A stretch of 64,000 bases of DNA from Symbiodinium natans (lineage: Eukaryota; Sar; Dinophyceae; Suessiales; Symbiodiniaceae), in NCBI GenBank assembly GCA_905221605.1, contig CAJNDS010000685.1, forward strand, positions 25,807 through 89,806, given 5' to 3'. A program made the position numbers and the translations under genes. The stretch's first letter is position 1; each line of letters starts with the position of its first letter. Positions 42,633 to 53,215 of this stretch are shown piece by piece. The notes beneath the pieces are model-generated. The model saw nothing but the letters and a program-made list of their open reading frames with translations. It had not been told where the DNA came from and did no database searches.

Positions 42633-43125
42633 GGACATCTTCATCATCCTCGGGCTTTGGGGTTATCGGTTTTATATGGTGTTATGATGAGCACGTGTAC
42701 CGTGCGACTCCATGCATCAGTTCAATACTGTGCAGCGGCACTGTCTGGAAATGCCCTTGCTATGGTGCAATCAAGACAGCTTCCGGCGACTTATGAGGCC
42801 CACCGCGTAAAAGCAACAGCTGCTCACGTTGGCGAGGTTCCGCATCGCCGCATCTGCCTTCAAGCCGACCCAGCCAACACCAGGCACCGAGTCGAGCGCA
42901 GCTGCTAAACAGATGCGAGTCACGGCGAGCGGAGAATACCCCTATCTACAACTCCATTTGATGCGTTGTTTTATCACAACCCGCTGGCATTAGTCAGCTT
43001 CGTTGAAGCGTGGATGGCACTGTTCAACATATCTCGTAAGGTGAACCGCAACCCTGAACGACTTAAGCGATGCAATTAAAAGTTGTTAGCTTCAACTTCC
43101 TACTGGCACAGGGGCTGCGGCTGCA

Positions 43126-43527
43126 ATGGATGCCTTCGCTGAGCCGCAATTGGAGAAGGCGCTCGCGTATTTCGAGAATTTTCGAATTCTGCTGGCAGGG
43201 CGGCACTTTGAACTCCCGCCCAGTGTGTTCCGTTTTCATAGTGACACCGTGTTGGTTCAGTTGCAGAACTCCAGGAATGCTGCATTGCCTCGAAGATCCA
43301 TCGAAGCACAGCTTGAAACACAGGAAGCGCAGGAACCCGATCGGCCCATGCTCCCGAAGTTGCCGAAGCCATTCGTGGGACCCACAGAGAGGGCTTTTCA
43401 ACGGGCTTTTGCGATGCTTTATGATGCTTTGCAGCTTCGGTACGGATTTGGAAGGGGAGGAATTGGGTATGAGATGAGCTGGGATGACCTTGGGATGTTT
43501 AGGGTTCAATGTGTTGTGGTTAATTGA
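43126..43527 (+). CDS. Long open frame, unknown protein (133 codons)
   Basis: After ggcacag|gggct the frame reads AAAAMDAFAEPQLEKALAYF, ENFRILLAGRHFELPPSVFR, then SIEAQLETQEAQEPDRPMLP. The first 20-40 residues are the best exon candidate; a 148-codon minus frame overlaps. Confidence 0.38.
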   Translation: MDAFAEPQLEKALAYFENFRILLAGRHFELPPSVFRFHSDTVLVQLQNSRNAALPRRSIEAQLETQEAQEPDRPMLPKLPKPFVGPTERAFQRAFAMLYDALQLRYGFGRGGIGYEMSWDDLGMFRVQCVVVN

Positions 43528-43950
43528 AAAGTCAGTTGGCAGTATCTGTCGCTTCAGAGAACTTGCGACAACATTTAGGGCAATTTAGGGATTCGGAGAG
43601 AGGCGTTCAAAAAAAGGACTGGTCTTAGGAAGTGCAAGATGGCCCGCCTCAGGTCAACACCCCTGAGGTAGAGAGGGCGGCGCCCCCACCCGACAGGCAC
43701 GGCAAGGGCAACAGCTGGTAGACAATAGGACGACTCCAATCTACGGCGGCGATACAGCTGCTTGAAAATGTGCAAGGCATTCTCTTGATGCTGTAGCGAA
43801 AGCTGCATGGTTGTCCTCACAGCAGATTTCGTAAAAGTTCAGTGACCTTCGAGTACAGCAGCGTTACTTGGGAGAATTGGTCGGCAAAGCCTGACCTGAC
43901 AACAAGTACGGCAGAAACACTGAGCTGAGTGAGACATAGCGACTTGGAAT

Positions 43951-44205
43951 GTGCCACCAGATTGCTGGCCGCAGGCCACAGGACGAGGCAACGCCGGCGC
44001 AGGCCTGGGTGCAGCGGGGTGCATCCGTCAACATGTTCAGAAGTTCTTTGCAATTGGGACCCTTACCAGATTGCATAGTGCCGCTTTCCATATCAATGAA
44101 GAGCACTTCGCTACATTCCAAGAGCAGCGCAAGACCCTAAGATATCCGCAGTCCATAACCTTGAGAGAGAAACTGGGCCACGTTCCGACACCTTCATGTA
44201 GTTAG
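43951..44205 (+). CDS. Exon region (FHINEEHFATFQEQRKTLRY)
   Basis: Frame with CIRQHVQKFFAIGTLTRLHS, AAFHINEEHFATFQEQRKTL, RYPQSITLREKLGHVPTPS. Helical and charged; an exon probably ends near aagaccctaag. No family recognised. Confidence 0.4.
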   Translation: MPPDCWPQATGRGNAGAGLGAAGCIRQHVQKFFAIGTLTRLHSAAFHINEEHFATFQEQRKTLRYPQSITLREKLGHVPTPSCS

Positions 44206-44349
44206 CTATGTGAGTCTAGGTCGTATGGATCGTACAAACAGGCCGGCGCTCTGTGTGCCGGCATGCGCCAGGACGGCGCCGAGGTAGAGAGTCTCCGACT
44301 GAAGATTCGTGATGTACTCGGTCAGGCTGGATGGCTCTGCGAAAGTTAG
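44206..44349 (+). CDS. Exon (GAEVESLRLKIRDVLGQAGW)
   Basis: Starts directly after the TAG that closes the previous frame, in a different phase. Reads SYGSYKQAGALCAGMRQDGA, EVESLRLKIRDVLGQAGWLC, ES. The helical Leu pattern is convincing; borders not fixed. Confidence 0.4.
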   Translation, partial: LCESRSYGSYKQAGALCAGMRQDGAEVESLRLKIRDVLGQAGWLCES

Positions 44350-44636
44350 TTTGCAACGGCATGGACTGCATTCGAGGAAAGGGGTGCGTTAGCTCGTGTT
44401 AGCTCTCACACTAGGATGTACGGCCTGTGGATGCAAGCAATGGTAGACCTGATGCTGCTTGTCGTCCAGTCACTTTTCGTGCGAGCCATTGCGTTGCAAT
44501 TCTTTGTCTGTGGGCACAAAACGTGTGGCCGAAGTCTACTGCTACCGTATCTTCCACGAAGGGAGTTTTGCTGCGAGAAGGCTAGAGATAGCTCTCTGAT
44601 GTTGTATGTACAATTCCTTTCCTCCCTTGACTGCAG

Positions 44637-44794
44637 AAGTGTCAGAGTCAGAGGCTGCCGAGGACGGGACTTTGGCCGCCTCCTTGAGCCAGGCCGAAGA
44701 AGGAAACCCCTGTGTGGCTTTTCGGCGGTTTCGGGGCTTGGGAGCCATCCAGAAGCTTCAGGGTTTGGGGATATTTGGGGCCAATTGGCTTTGA
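44637..44794 (+). CDS. Exon (SESEAAEDGTLAASLSQAEE)
   Basis: Acceptor cttgactgcag at 44636. Reads EVSESEAAEDGTLAASLSQA then EEGNP; later residues may be intron read-through. Acidic linker-type segment. Confidence 0.42.
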
Positions 44795-45034
44795 GAAATC
44801 GATGCTTGCAGAATCTTGCAGAGGTCCGGAGAAGGTTCTCAGGGTGTCCAGTTCTCTGAGAGTAGTAGGGAGGCACGCGGGATTTAGCCAGGCCATCCAT
44901 AATTGGGTGTCAACCGTGCAACTGCATGTCACCTGCAACGCGAGACTTGGCATCCCAGTTCGGTAGCCAATCAGCACCCAAAGCGATTACAATCCCAAAT
45001 CTCTTTTCCAAAGTCGCCCCGGCACCTCGGCCAG

Positions 45035-45117
45035 CAGGTGGAACCCCCACCACGGGCGCCGTTTGCGCCGCTCAAGGCACGAGCTTCCCAAATGCCATCG
45101 CCCTCCTCGAAGCTTGA
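45035..45117 (+). CDS. Exon (TTGAVCAAQGTSFPNAIALL)
   Basis: Begins after cctcggccag; reads GGTPTTGAVCAAQGTSFPNA then IALLEA and TGA. Looks like a folded-domain C-terminus. Confidence 0.42.
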
Positions 45118-45356
45118 GATGAATTTTGTTGAGCCCGGGACCTTTATTGGGCTTTCTTGCTAGGATTTGCTAGGATTCCTTTCTTTTTGGTTTGAATGCA
45201 CTCTTTCGCTGTGCCTTCGGATGTGTGGGGGAAGCGTATAGAAACGTCGAGGCCGCGGAGCCGCTGGTCATTCGGCGGAAAGCGGCTCCGACCCCCGAGG
45301 CGGGGTGCTAATTGATGCCTATTCCGTTTAGGCTGATACTTTTGCATACAATGCAA

Positions 45357-46350
<994 letters not shown>

Positions 46351-46737
46351 CCCACGGCAGCACGCAACGCACGCCCGCCACGCCCGCAAGCACGCAACGC
46401 CAGCCACGCGCCGCACGCCCGCACCGCCCGCACGCCGCACGCCGCAGCCCGACACGCCCGCACGCCCGCACGAGCGCACGCCCGCAGCCCGGCCCGCACG
46501 CCCGCAGCACGACCGCAAGCCCGCACGCCCGCAAGCCCGCCCGCCACGCGCGCCCGCACGCGCGCGCGCGCGAGCGCGCACGGCCCACGCCTGCGGGCTG
46601 GGGCTGCGCGCACGCGCACGCGCACGCGCACGCGCACGCGAACGCGCACGCGCACGCGCACGCGCACGCGCACGCGCCCACGCGCGCGCGCGCAGGCACG
46701 CGCCCGCGGCCCGCGCACGCGCACACGCACACGCACA
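46351..46737. repeat. GC-rich CGCA/CGCG block
   Basis: cgcccgcacg, cgcgcgcgcg and (gcgcac)n strings. Extremely CpG-rich alternating purine-pyrimidine sequence, a strong Z-DNA candidate. Confidence 0.9.
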
Positions 46738-47002
46738 GGCACAGGCACAGGCACACGCACAGGCACACGCACACGCACACGCACAGGCACAGGCACACGC
46801 ACAGGCACACACGCACACACGCACACACGCACACACGCACACACGCACACACGCACACACGCACACACGCACACACGCACACACGCACACACGCACACAC
46901 GCGCACACGCACACACGCACACACGCAGACACGCAGACACGCAGACACGCACACAGAAACAAAAACAAACACACACACACACACAGGGAAACAAACACAA
47001 AC

Positions 47003-47036
<34 letters not shown>

Positions 47037-47495
47037 CGTGAGAGAGCGAGAGAGAGGGCACACACTGCACGCCGCACACCACACACGCAACACGCGCACC
47101 ATGGCTGCAAGTCCCTACGCAGCGCATTGTCCAGGCCGTCAAAGCTGAAGCTGTTGCCCCGGACTGTCACGGCACAGGGATGGTTCCCGAAAGTGTTGGG
47201 AGAAGCAGCCGCAGCACACGCACACGCACAGGCACAGGCACAGGCACACGCACAGGCACACGCACACGCACACGCACAGGCACAGGCACACGCACAGGCA
47301 CACACGCACACACGCACACACGCACACACGCACACACGCACACACGCACACACGCACACACGCACACACGCACACACGCACACACGCACACACGCGCACA
47401 CGCACACACGCACACACGCAGACACGCAGACACGCAGACACGCACACAGAAACAAAAACAAACACACACACACACACAGGGAAACAAACACAAAC

Positions 47496-47529
<34 letters not shown>

Positions 47530-47703
47530 CGTGAGAGAGCGAGAGAGAGGGCACACACTGCACGCCGCACACCACACACGCAACACGCGCACCATGGCTG
47601 CAAGTCCCTACGCAGCGCATTGTCCAGGCCGTCAAAGCTGAAGCTGTTGCCCCGGACTGTCACGGCACAGGGATGGTTCCCGAAAGTGTTGGGAGAAGCA
47701 GCC
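46718..47703. repeat. Tandem duplication, period 493 bp
   Basis: Two copies joined head to tail. Each has CACGCACAGG repeats, (ACGCACAC)n, GACACGCA, AACAAAAACAAAC, a GA run, then a unique segment of about 107 bases (atggctgcaagtccc at 47101 and again at 47594) ending near agaagcagccg. The copies look identical over the unique segment, pointing to a recent duplication. Confidence 0.9.
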
Positions 47704-47783
47704 GTGCCATGCCGACTGTTGCTTCTGCATTCCAGGGCTGTTGCACGTGGCTTGCATGCTTTGGACTGCCGCGGGGGCGCTAG

Positions 47784-50700
47784 AGGCTAGAGCGATTGGA
47801 GAGGAATGATTCGCAGCGTGATGCGTCCCAGTTGGATAGGCCCCTAATGGACCCGAAACGTCGTGAACCTGTGCCTGCTCCTGGGTGCCTAGGGGCACAG
47901 CTGGGGGGGCCTGGTGCCGCCCTTGGGCGCCGCTGTGCGCAGCTAGGGGGCGCCGTTTGTTTCGACCAAGGCACGTCGCGCCGGGCCATGGCGCCTTCGC
48001 CGGGCATGAGTCGCGCAGGGTGGTGGGTGACCATGCTGGCGGCGCAGATTTCGGCCTGTGGAGTTGGAGTCTGTCACTGTGAAGAGGAAGGTGAGCTGGA
48101 CCGGCTGCCGGCAAGTTTGGGCCGCCAAGAGCGTCGAGCCTTCGCCGCCATGTTGAATGCCCAACAGCCAGCTGCGTGGGTTACCTGGGACCCGCTGCTG
48201 GGCCTGAAGGCCCCTGCCCGCACTGTCGTCTGGAAAGGTAGACGTGGGGCTTGGTTTCGGAGACGCATGCGGCGCTGGTCTGGCTGGCCATATCGTGGGA
48301 AGAGGGTGGGGGAAGCAAGCAATCCGGGACCTGAACCGGGCACGCCTGTTGGCGGAGAACGGCCTCCTCGTGAGCGCTCTCCTCCTCGCGCGGGCTCCGC
48401 CCCCGGGCCTGCGGCTGCTGCTCAACCGGCTGCACGAGTTGCAAGTGCCAAGGCAGTCGGTAGGGTTTACTGCCCTGTGTCCACCTGCCCGTGCTCGGAT
48501 GCTGCCCGGGCCCGAGGGTGGGCCAATGTGGCCGCTATGCGCTCGCACATCGACGCTCACCTCGCTGGGGCAGCAGGTGGCGAGGTGCCACAGGCCTGGC
48601 TGCAAGCCAATGGACGCACCAGGTGTTTGGTTTGTGGCCTTAGTGTGTCAGAAAAATTTGGCATCCATCCAACATGCCGCCCTGCTGCTCGGGCTGCTGC
48701 TGTCGCTGAGGGCGACCCCATGGATACTGATGATCTGGACTTGCCGTCCTTTGAAGCCATTCAGGCAGCCCGGACTGCCACCTTGCGCCACGTCCCCGCC
48801 AAAGCACGCCACCTCTGGAACCAGCTTCTCGCTCGTGCCTTGGCTGCTGTCGCGCATCGCAATGATGAGGAAGCCTGGCGCGAGCTACTCATGCTGCCGC
48901 AAAGTGTACTCTGCGCGCCAGCGCGACGGGGGAAGAAGCACGCGAGAGCCGTCGCTGCTTTCGTCCTGGATCGCATGCAGCGATGGCAGGAGGGGGAGCG
49001 CAGGTCCTTATGGGACACGCGCCCTCAGCACCGCCAGCGGTGTTCTGCAGCGCCCACGCCTGAGGAGCGGCGAGGCCTGGCTGAAGCGTGGGGAAGGGAG
49101 GGGTTCGACAGAAAAGCCTGCGCGGCCTTGTTGTCTAAAGGCTTATGCCCTGACAACGCTGAGACTGCTCGGGCTTTGGAACTCCTTCATCCCCAGAGAG
49201 CTCCTCCCGCAGCTCGACCGCCGCAGGAACTTCCTCTTGCGCCTGAAGTCGCAGCTGAGGTGGTGGCCCGCTGCCTGCGTGCTTTTCCTGCTGAAACAGC
49301 CCCGGGGCCCACTGGCCTCCGTGTGCAGCACTTGCGCGACGCCTGCATTGCTGGCGGACATGAGGCCTTCCTCTCGCAGCTCACTGCTGTCGTCAATGTT
49401 CTTGCTCAAGGACGTGCTCCGCCTAGTGTCGCCCCTGTGTTGGCCGGGGCTGGGCTGGTCGCACTGCCGAAGGCCAGCGGGGGCGTCCGGCCCATTGCTG
49501 TGGGTGAGCTCCTGCGCCGGCTCACTGGCAAGTGCCTGATGAGTCTGGTCCGTGATGAGGCTCGCGCCTATTTCTGGCCGGCTCAGGTTGGGGTCGCGGT
49601 CAAAGGAGGTGCAGAGAAAGCGGTCCATGTTCTGCGGGCTTGGACTAGCCGCCACGCGGGTTCTTCTCGCAAGGTTTTGGTCAAACTGGACTTTGCCAAT
49701 GCCTTCAACTGTGTCCACCGGGACACCGTACTTGATGAAACTACAAACCGCTTCCCTGCTCTGGCACGCTGGGTTACTTGGTGCTACCGGCAACACACGC
49801 GGCTCCAGTTTGGAGCTCGCGCCCTGGAGTCCTGCTCTGGTGTTCAGCAGGGCGACCCGCTCGGGCCGCTGCTGTTCGCAGCTGCCTTGCAGCCTCTCGC
49901 CAGCCAGCTCCACCAGGGCAGGACCCTGGACATTGCAATGCACTTCCTGGATGACGGTGTGCTTGCCGGTGACATTGCCGCGGTCAGTGCTGCTCTGACC
50001 CTGGTCCAGCAGCAGGCCTCCGCAATTGGACTGCAACTCAACCTGCGTAAGTGCGAAGTTGTGGCTTTGGGACCTATTGATGAGGGCACCATGCGCGCAA
50101 GTTTCCCGGCTGCCCTGCTGCTCCATGCTGATGGTTCTGGGAGAGTGCTCAGGAACTTCGAGTTCCTGGGGGCCGCTATTGGGGACGATGACTTCATCCA
50201 GACACACACCCTGGCGCGGGCAGAAAAAGCGGGTGAATTGCTGGAGGCGCTGGCCGAGCTTGAGGACCCCCAGGTGGGACTACGCTTGCTGCGGGCGTGC
50301 GCCGGCTTCTGCCGCATGGTTCACAGCATGCGCTGTAACCCGCCTGCAGCTCAGGCTGCAGCTTTGGCCCACTTTGATGGGCTGGTGCGGCGGTGCCTCG
50401 GTGGTCTCACTGGCATCCATGTTACTGCTGAGCAGTGGTTGCAAGCCTCTCGAGGGCTCGCGCACGCGGGGCTTGGGCTGCGCTCTTGCTCTGCCCATGC
50501 GCCTGCTGCCTACTTGGCCTCGGTGGGGGCCTCCCTGGAACACTGCAGTGACCTCGACCCCAACTTCTCAAAGGAGGCCGTTCAAACCTCGAACCATGTG
50601 GTCGGGGCTTTCCACCTGTTCCAGAACGCCGTGGGCAGTCGGGTTGCTACGCTTGCTGCTGCTTTGCAAAGCAAGCAACGCGACCTGTCTCAGCTTTTGG

Positions 50701-51494
50701 ACTCCACCTGCTTCGCTGCCCAGCTTGAACACAGCAGCCACGTCGCTCGGGCTGCCCTTCACTCTGAAGCGGGGTTGGGGGCGCGCGCCTTCCTCAACGC
50801 CATGCCCTCAGGACGCACGCGCATGGAGCCTGCCGCCTTCATTGCCGAGTTGCGAATCCGCCTGGGGGTGCCCGAAGCCACTGATGATTGCTGGTGTCCT
50901 CGCTGCGATGGGGTCTTGGACTGCTGGGGCTACCACGCTGGCATGTGTGTGGCTGGCGGCGAACGGACTCTGAGACACAACGCTGTCCGTGACCTTGTGT
51001 GTTCCTGGGCTGAGCGGGCTGGCCTTCGGCCGGAGAAGGAGCGCCCGAACCTTCTGCTGCCCACTTGCCCTGAAGACACGCAGACAGGCAGACGTCGCCC
51101 TGCCGATGTCTTTCTGCCTGCCCTTGCTGGGTCTCCCGCTGCGCTTGACTTCGCTGTTACAGCGCCTCAGCGGCAGGAGACCCTAGCACTGGCAGGCAGG
51201 GAGACAGGCGCGGCGGCTGCTGCCTACGCCCGCCACAAGGAGGCGCACTTGGGCACTGCGCAGGCCTGTGAGGGCCAGGGCGTGGTGTTTGTGCCGATGG
51301 TGGTGGAATCCACAGGCACATGGGACAAAGGTGCGGGCATCGTCCTCCAGCACATTGCGCGGGCTGTGGCTGCGCGGACTGGCGAGGAGCCCCAGCGTGC
51401 ACATTCCGCCCTCATGCAGGAGCTGTGCGTTCTGATCCGTGCCCATCGGGCGCGGGCGGCCCTGCGCCGCCGCGCTGAAGCTGCGGAGACATGA
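47784..51494 (+). CDS. Non-LTR retrotransposon polyprotein: reverse transcriptase with C-terminal restriction-like endonuclease
   Basis: A single uninterrupted frame; the first ATG is at 47847 and the frame opens after TAG 47781. Residue numbers here count from 47796. Order: basic N-terminal region; VGEASNPGP at 171-179; a C2H2 zinc finger (C226, C231, H251, H255) and a second CCHC-like finger (C277, C280, H291, C294); an early RT block (GPTGLRVQHL) and RPIAVGELLRRLTGKCL; motif A KLDFANAF with Asp632; motif B GVQQGDPLGPLLF (682-694); motif C FLDDG with Asp719/Asp720; then LNLRKCEVV and FEFLGAAIG. The C-terminus has a CCHC cluster (C1034, C1037, H1047, C1051) and RRRPADVFLP...LDFAV (Asp1104, Asp1118), the layout of the restriction-like endonuclease in R2/NeSL/CRE-type elements. 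These proteins bind their own RNA, nick DNA and prime reverse transcription on the target. No frameshift or stop is seen and the catalytic residues are present, so the copy may be young. No apurinic-type endonuclease or RNase H was seen. Confidence 0.93.
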   Translation, partial: RLERLERNDSQRDASQLDRPLMDPKRREPVPAPGCLGAQLGGPGAALGRRCAQLGGAVCFDQGTSRRAMAPSPGMSRAGWWVTMLAAQISACGVGVCHCEEEGELDRLPASLGRQERRAFAAMLNAQQPAAWVTWDPLLGLKAPARTVVWKGRRGAWFRRRMRRWSGWPYRGKRVGEASNPGPEPGTPVGGERPPRERSPPRAGSAPGPAAAAQPAARVASAKAVGRVYCPVSTCPCSDAARARGWANVAAMRSHIDAHLAGAAGGEVPQAWLQANGRTRCLVCGLSVSEKFGIHPTCRPAARAAAVAEGDPMDTDDLDLPSFEAIQAARTATLRHVPAKARHLWNQLLARALAAVAHRNDEEAWRELLMLPQSVLCAPARRGKKHARAVAAFVLDRMQRWQEGERRSLWDTRPQHRQRCSAAPTPEERRGLAEAWGREGFDRKACAALLSKGLCPDNAETARALELLHPQRAPPAARPPQELPLAPEVAAEVVARCLRAFPAETAPGPTGLRVQHLRDACIAGGHEAFLSQLTAVVNVLAQGRAPPSVAPVLAGAGLVALPKASGGVRPIAVGELLRRLTGKCLMSLVRDEARAYFWPAQVGVAVKGGAEKAVHVLRAWTSRHAGSSRKVLVKLDFANAFNCVHRDTVLDETTNRFPALARWVTWCYRQHTRLQFGARALESCSGVQQGDPLGPLLFAAALQPLASQLHQGRTLDIAMHFLDDGVLAGDIAAVSAALTLVQQQASAIGLQLNLRKCEVVALGPIDEGTMRASFPAALLLHADGSGRVLRNFEFLGAAIGDDDFIQTHTLARAEKAGELLEALAELEDPQVGLRLLRACAGFCRMVHSMRCNPPAAQAAALAHFDGLVRRCLGGLTGIHVTAEQWLQASRGLAHAGLGLRSCSAHAPAAYLASVGASLEHCSDLDPNFSKEAVQTSNHVVGAFHLFQNAVGSRVATLAAALQSKQRDLSQLLDSTCFAAQLEHSSHVARAALHSEAGLGARAFLNAMPSGRTRMEPAAFIAELRIRLGVPEATDDCWCPRCDGVLDCWGYHAGMCVAGGERTLRHNAVRDLVCSWAERAGLRPEKERPNLLLPTCPEDTQTGRRRPADVFLPALAGSPAALDFAVTAPQRQETLALAGRETGAAAAAYARHKEAHLGTAQACEGQGVVFVPMVVESTGTWDKGAGIVLQHIARAVAARTGEEPQRAHSALMQELCVLIRAHRARAALRRRAEAAET

Positions 51495-51498
51495 TGCT

Positions 51499-51711
51499 TG
51501 GAAGCAGCATGGAGCTGCGCTGGGGGAGACCCGGTGTACTGGGGGTGTACTGGGTAGATGTGGACGCCCGCTCGTACAGTACGACATGGGCCCACGACCC
51601 TGTGTAAATGTCTGTCCATGACTGTGCACGTTGGAAGGGGCGATGCTGGAGGCAAAGGATTTCCGCACCTTCCTGGAAGCACGGAGCTGCGCTCGGGAGG
51701 ACCCGGCGTAG
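51499..51711. repeat. Imperfect duplication in retrotransposon 3' region
   Basis: tggaagcagcatggagctgc followed by gctgggggagacccggtgta (from 51500) is echoed by tggaagcacggagctgcgct then cgggaggacccggcgtag (from 51674), about 174 bases later. Confidence 0.6.
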
Positions 51712-51985
51712 TAGGGGGGGGGCGGTTGACGGGCCTTGCTGCGTCTTCCGTCCGCGACCCTTAGTGTCGGTTTTGCTCGGTGGAGCGCTGCTTGCTAGAA
51801 TCGTCTTGATGCTTGGAGTTCTGGCATGGGTTTGAGCACCTGCTCAGCGGTTGCCACAAGCAGCTGCGAAGTTCCAGAATTTCCTCTACATGCCAGACAC
51901 AAGCAAAGCTGTGCTGGAATGCATCTGTAACCGAAGACATTAGTCTCTTTCCCCTTCTCGCCTTTCTGGAATACAATCAGAGGCC

Positions 51986-52420
51986 TTGCCGCTGCAAACG
52001 GCCGTCCCTGCGTTAGATGCCGCTGAGCTTCCAAGCGAGGAATGTGGTTTCTCGGAAGGTCTGAGTTGTTTGGGACATCTTGGGATTTCAGGTTGGCCTT
52101 GTGCCATGCTGCTCAAGTTCGGTCACAGATGCTGCTTATGGACCGCTGAACGGGAACAATTGGGCATTGCCACTCCACTGGACCCCCGCACAAGCAGAAT
52201 TTTGGGTCTCCGACAGCTTCTCTTGGAGCTTTCAGGGCTCATGCGAACGGTCTCCGAGGCCAACTCCAGCCCTCCGACGGATGGAGAGGCGGCGCTTGCG
52301 AAGGCCACAAACATCCATAAACACACGCACGCAGCTCCAGCCAAGGGACTGCAAGAACTTTCCTCATGGCAACGGCGGCAACGCAATCCATGTGCAAATG
52401 CAGCATGCTCATGTCAGTGA
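51986..52420 (+). CDS. Long open frame, unknown protein (144 codons)
   Basis: The middle reads AMLLKFGHRCCLWTAEREQL, GIATPLDPRTSRILGLRQLL, LELSGLMRTVSEANSSPPTD, GEAALAKA. A second plus phase (52080-52427) is also open. An exon probably begins at gatttcag|gttggc (52091). Confidence 0.38.
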   Translation: MPLQTAVPALDAAELPSEECGFSEGLSCLGHLGISGWPCAMLLKFGHRCCLWTAEREQLGIATPLDPRTSRILGLRQLLLELSGLMRTVSEANSSPPTDGEAALAKATNIHKHTHAAPAKGLQELSSWQRRQRNPCANAACSCQ

Positions 52421-52573
52421 TGACTGAGAATTCTTCCTGCATACTTGCCTGCGTCCGTTTGTAGCCAGATGAGTGTGGAAGCTTCGGGTGACATCGCAGA
52501 GGCGGGGCTGACTGAAGGCTGTGCATGCTGCGAGGGATGTTGGGGTGAACACGGTGAACGCAATTTTGGCTGA

Positions 52574-52714
52574 GTCGTCAAGCATCGAGAAGCCTACGCC
52601 GCCTTCACGACCCAACTCATTGCACAATGCAAGGACGAAGGTTGCACTGGGCCACTGGACGCTGGCCACTCAGAGCTCCCTGTTGCCCGTACACATGAAA
52701 CGCAGCTTGTATGA
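52574..52714 (+). CDS. Exon (HREAYAAFTTQLIAQCKDEG)
   Basis: A 46-codon frame: VVKHREAYAAFTTQLIAQCK, DEGCTGPLDAGHSELPVART, HETQLV then TGA. Strongly protein-like. A rival phase over the first half reads AARDVGVNTVNAILAESSSI. Confidence 0.4.
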   Translation, partial: VVKHREAYAAFTTQLIAQCKDEGCTGPLDAGHSELPVARTHETQLV

Positions 52715-52871
52715 TCTTTGTTATGAAGTATTTTGAAGTCTCCGATCCTGTATTGTCTAAAGGTACTTGTGAATTGTGCGGCGATGCTTGGCTAGTGTTG
52801 CATTTCTTCGTGCCATGTCGGATGCTAGCTTGTTTTTGTTTTTTACTTCCGGTGGCTGCTTGTGGTCCCAG

Positions 52872-52934
52872 GCGCTGAGCGTGGCCGAGAGCCATGAGGA
52901 AGACACGAAACTCGCCAAGGAGCCAGTGCCTTGA
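52872..52934 (+). CDS. Exon (SVAESHEEDTKLAKEPVP)
   Basis: Acceptor ggtcccag at 52871. Reads ALSVAESHEEDTKLAKEPVP then TGA. A charged segment resembling the exons of the first 14 kb. Confidence 0.42.
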   Translation, partial: ALSVAESHEEDTKLAKEPVP

Positions 52935-52976
52935 AAAAGGGCTTAGGGCCCTTCATGGTTGCTGCCTGGTGGCCAG

Positions 52977-53081
52977 GAGAAGCCGATCAAGAAACTCGTC
53001 CCTGATGCGGACAAAGGCGATTCCACCTGTGCCAGAAGAATGCTTCGGCTGTGCAGCCTTTCCAGTCACGCGATGTCCTGA
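52977..53081 (+). CDS. Exon (EKPIKKLVPDADKGDSTCAR)
   Basis: Acceptor tggccag|g at 52976/52977. Reads EKPIKKLVPDADKGDSTCAR, RMLRLCSLSSHAMS, TGA. The first 20 residues are the best exon candidate. Confidence 0.42.
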   Translation, partial: EKPIKKLVPDADKGDSTCARRMLRLCSLSSHAMS

Positions 53082-53093
53082 ATCTGATGGCAG

Positions 53094-53215
53094 GCGCTTT
53101 GCCAGTGCCGAAGGAGGACCTTCTCAAAGCAGTGCCGATGCGAGCCATGGAGCCCGGCGAAAAAGTTGGAAACTCGGAGCCGCCCGAGCTGCCGGCAAAG
53201 CCCAGCCCAGCTGAG
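53094..53215 (+). CDS. Exon (PVPKEDLLKAVPMRAMEPGE)
   Basis: Acceptor tgatggcag at 53093 and donor gctgag|gtccca at 53216. Reads ALPVPKEDLLKAVPMRAMEP, GEKVGNSEPPELPAKPSPAE. Pro/Glu/Lys-rich with both borders plausible. Confidence 0.48.

Larger units (their letters stand above)
47784..51800 (+). mobile_element. Non-LTR retrotransposon, apparently full coding length
   Basis: The coding frame is preceded by a short unique leader (about 47704-47846) that directly abuts the tandem CA-rich duplication, and followed by a 3' region of about 300 bases. The 3' end and target-site duplications could not be located by eye, so the outer limits are approximate. Confidence 0.7.

Noticed and set aside
48244-50973. 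Long frames in other phases and on the minus strand over the retrotransposon (for example 48244-49539, 49143-50207)
   Set aside because: Shadows of the reverse-transcriptase frame, which alone carries the ordered catalytic motifs.
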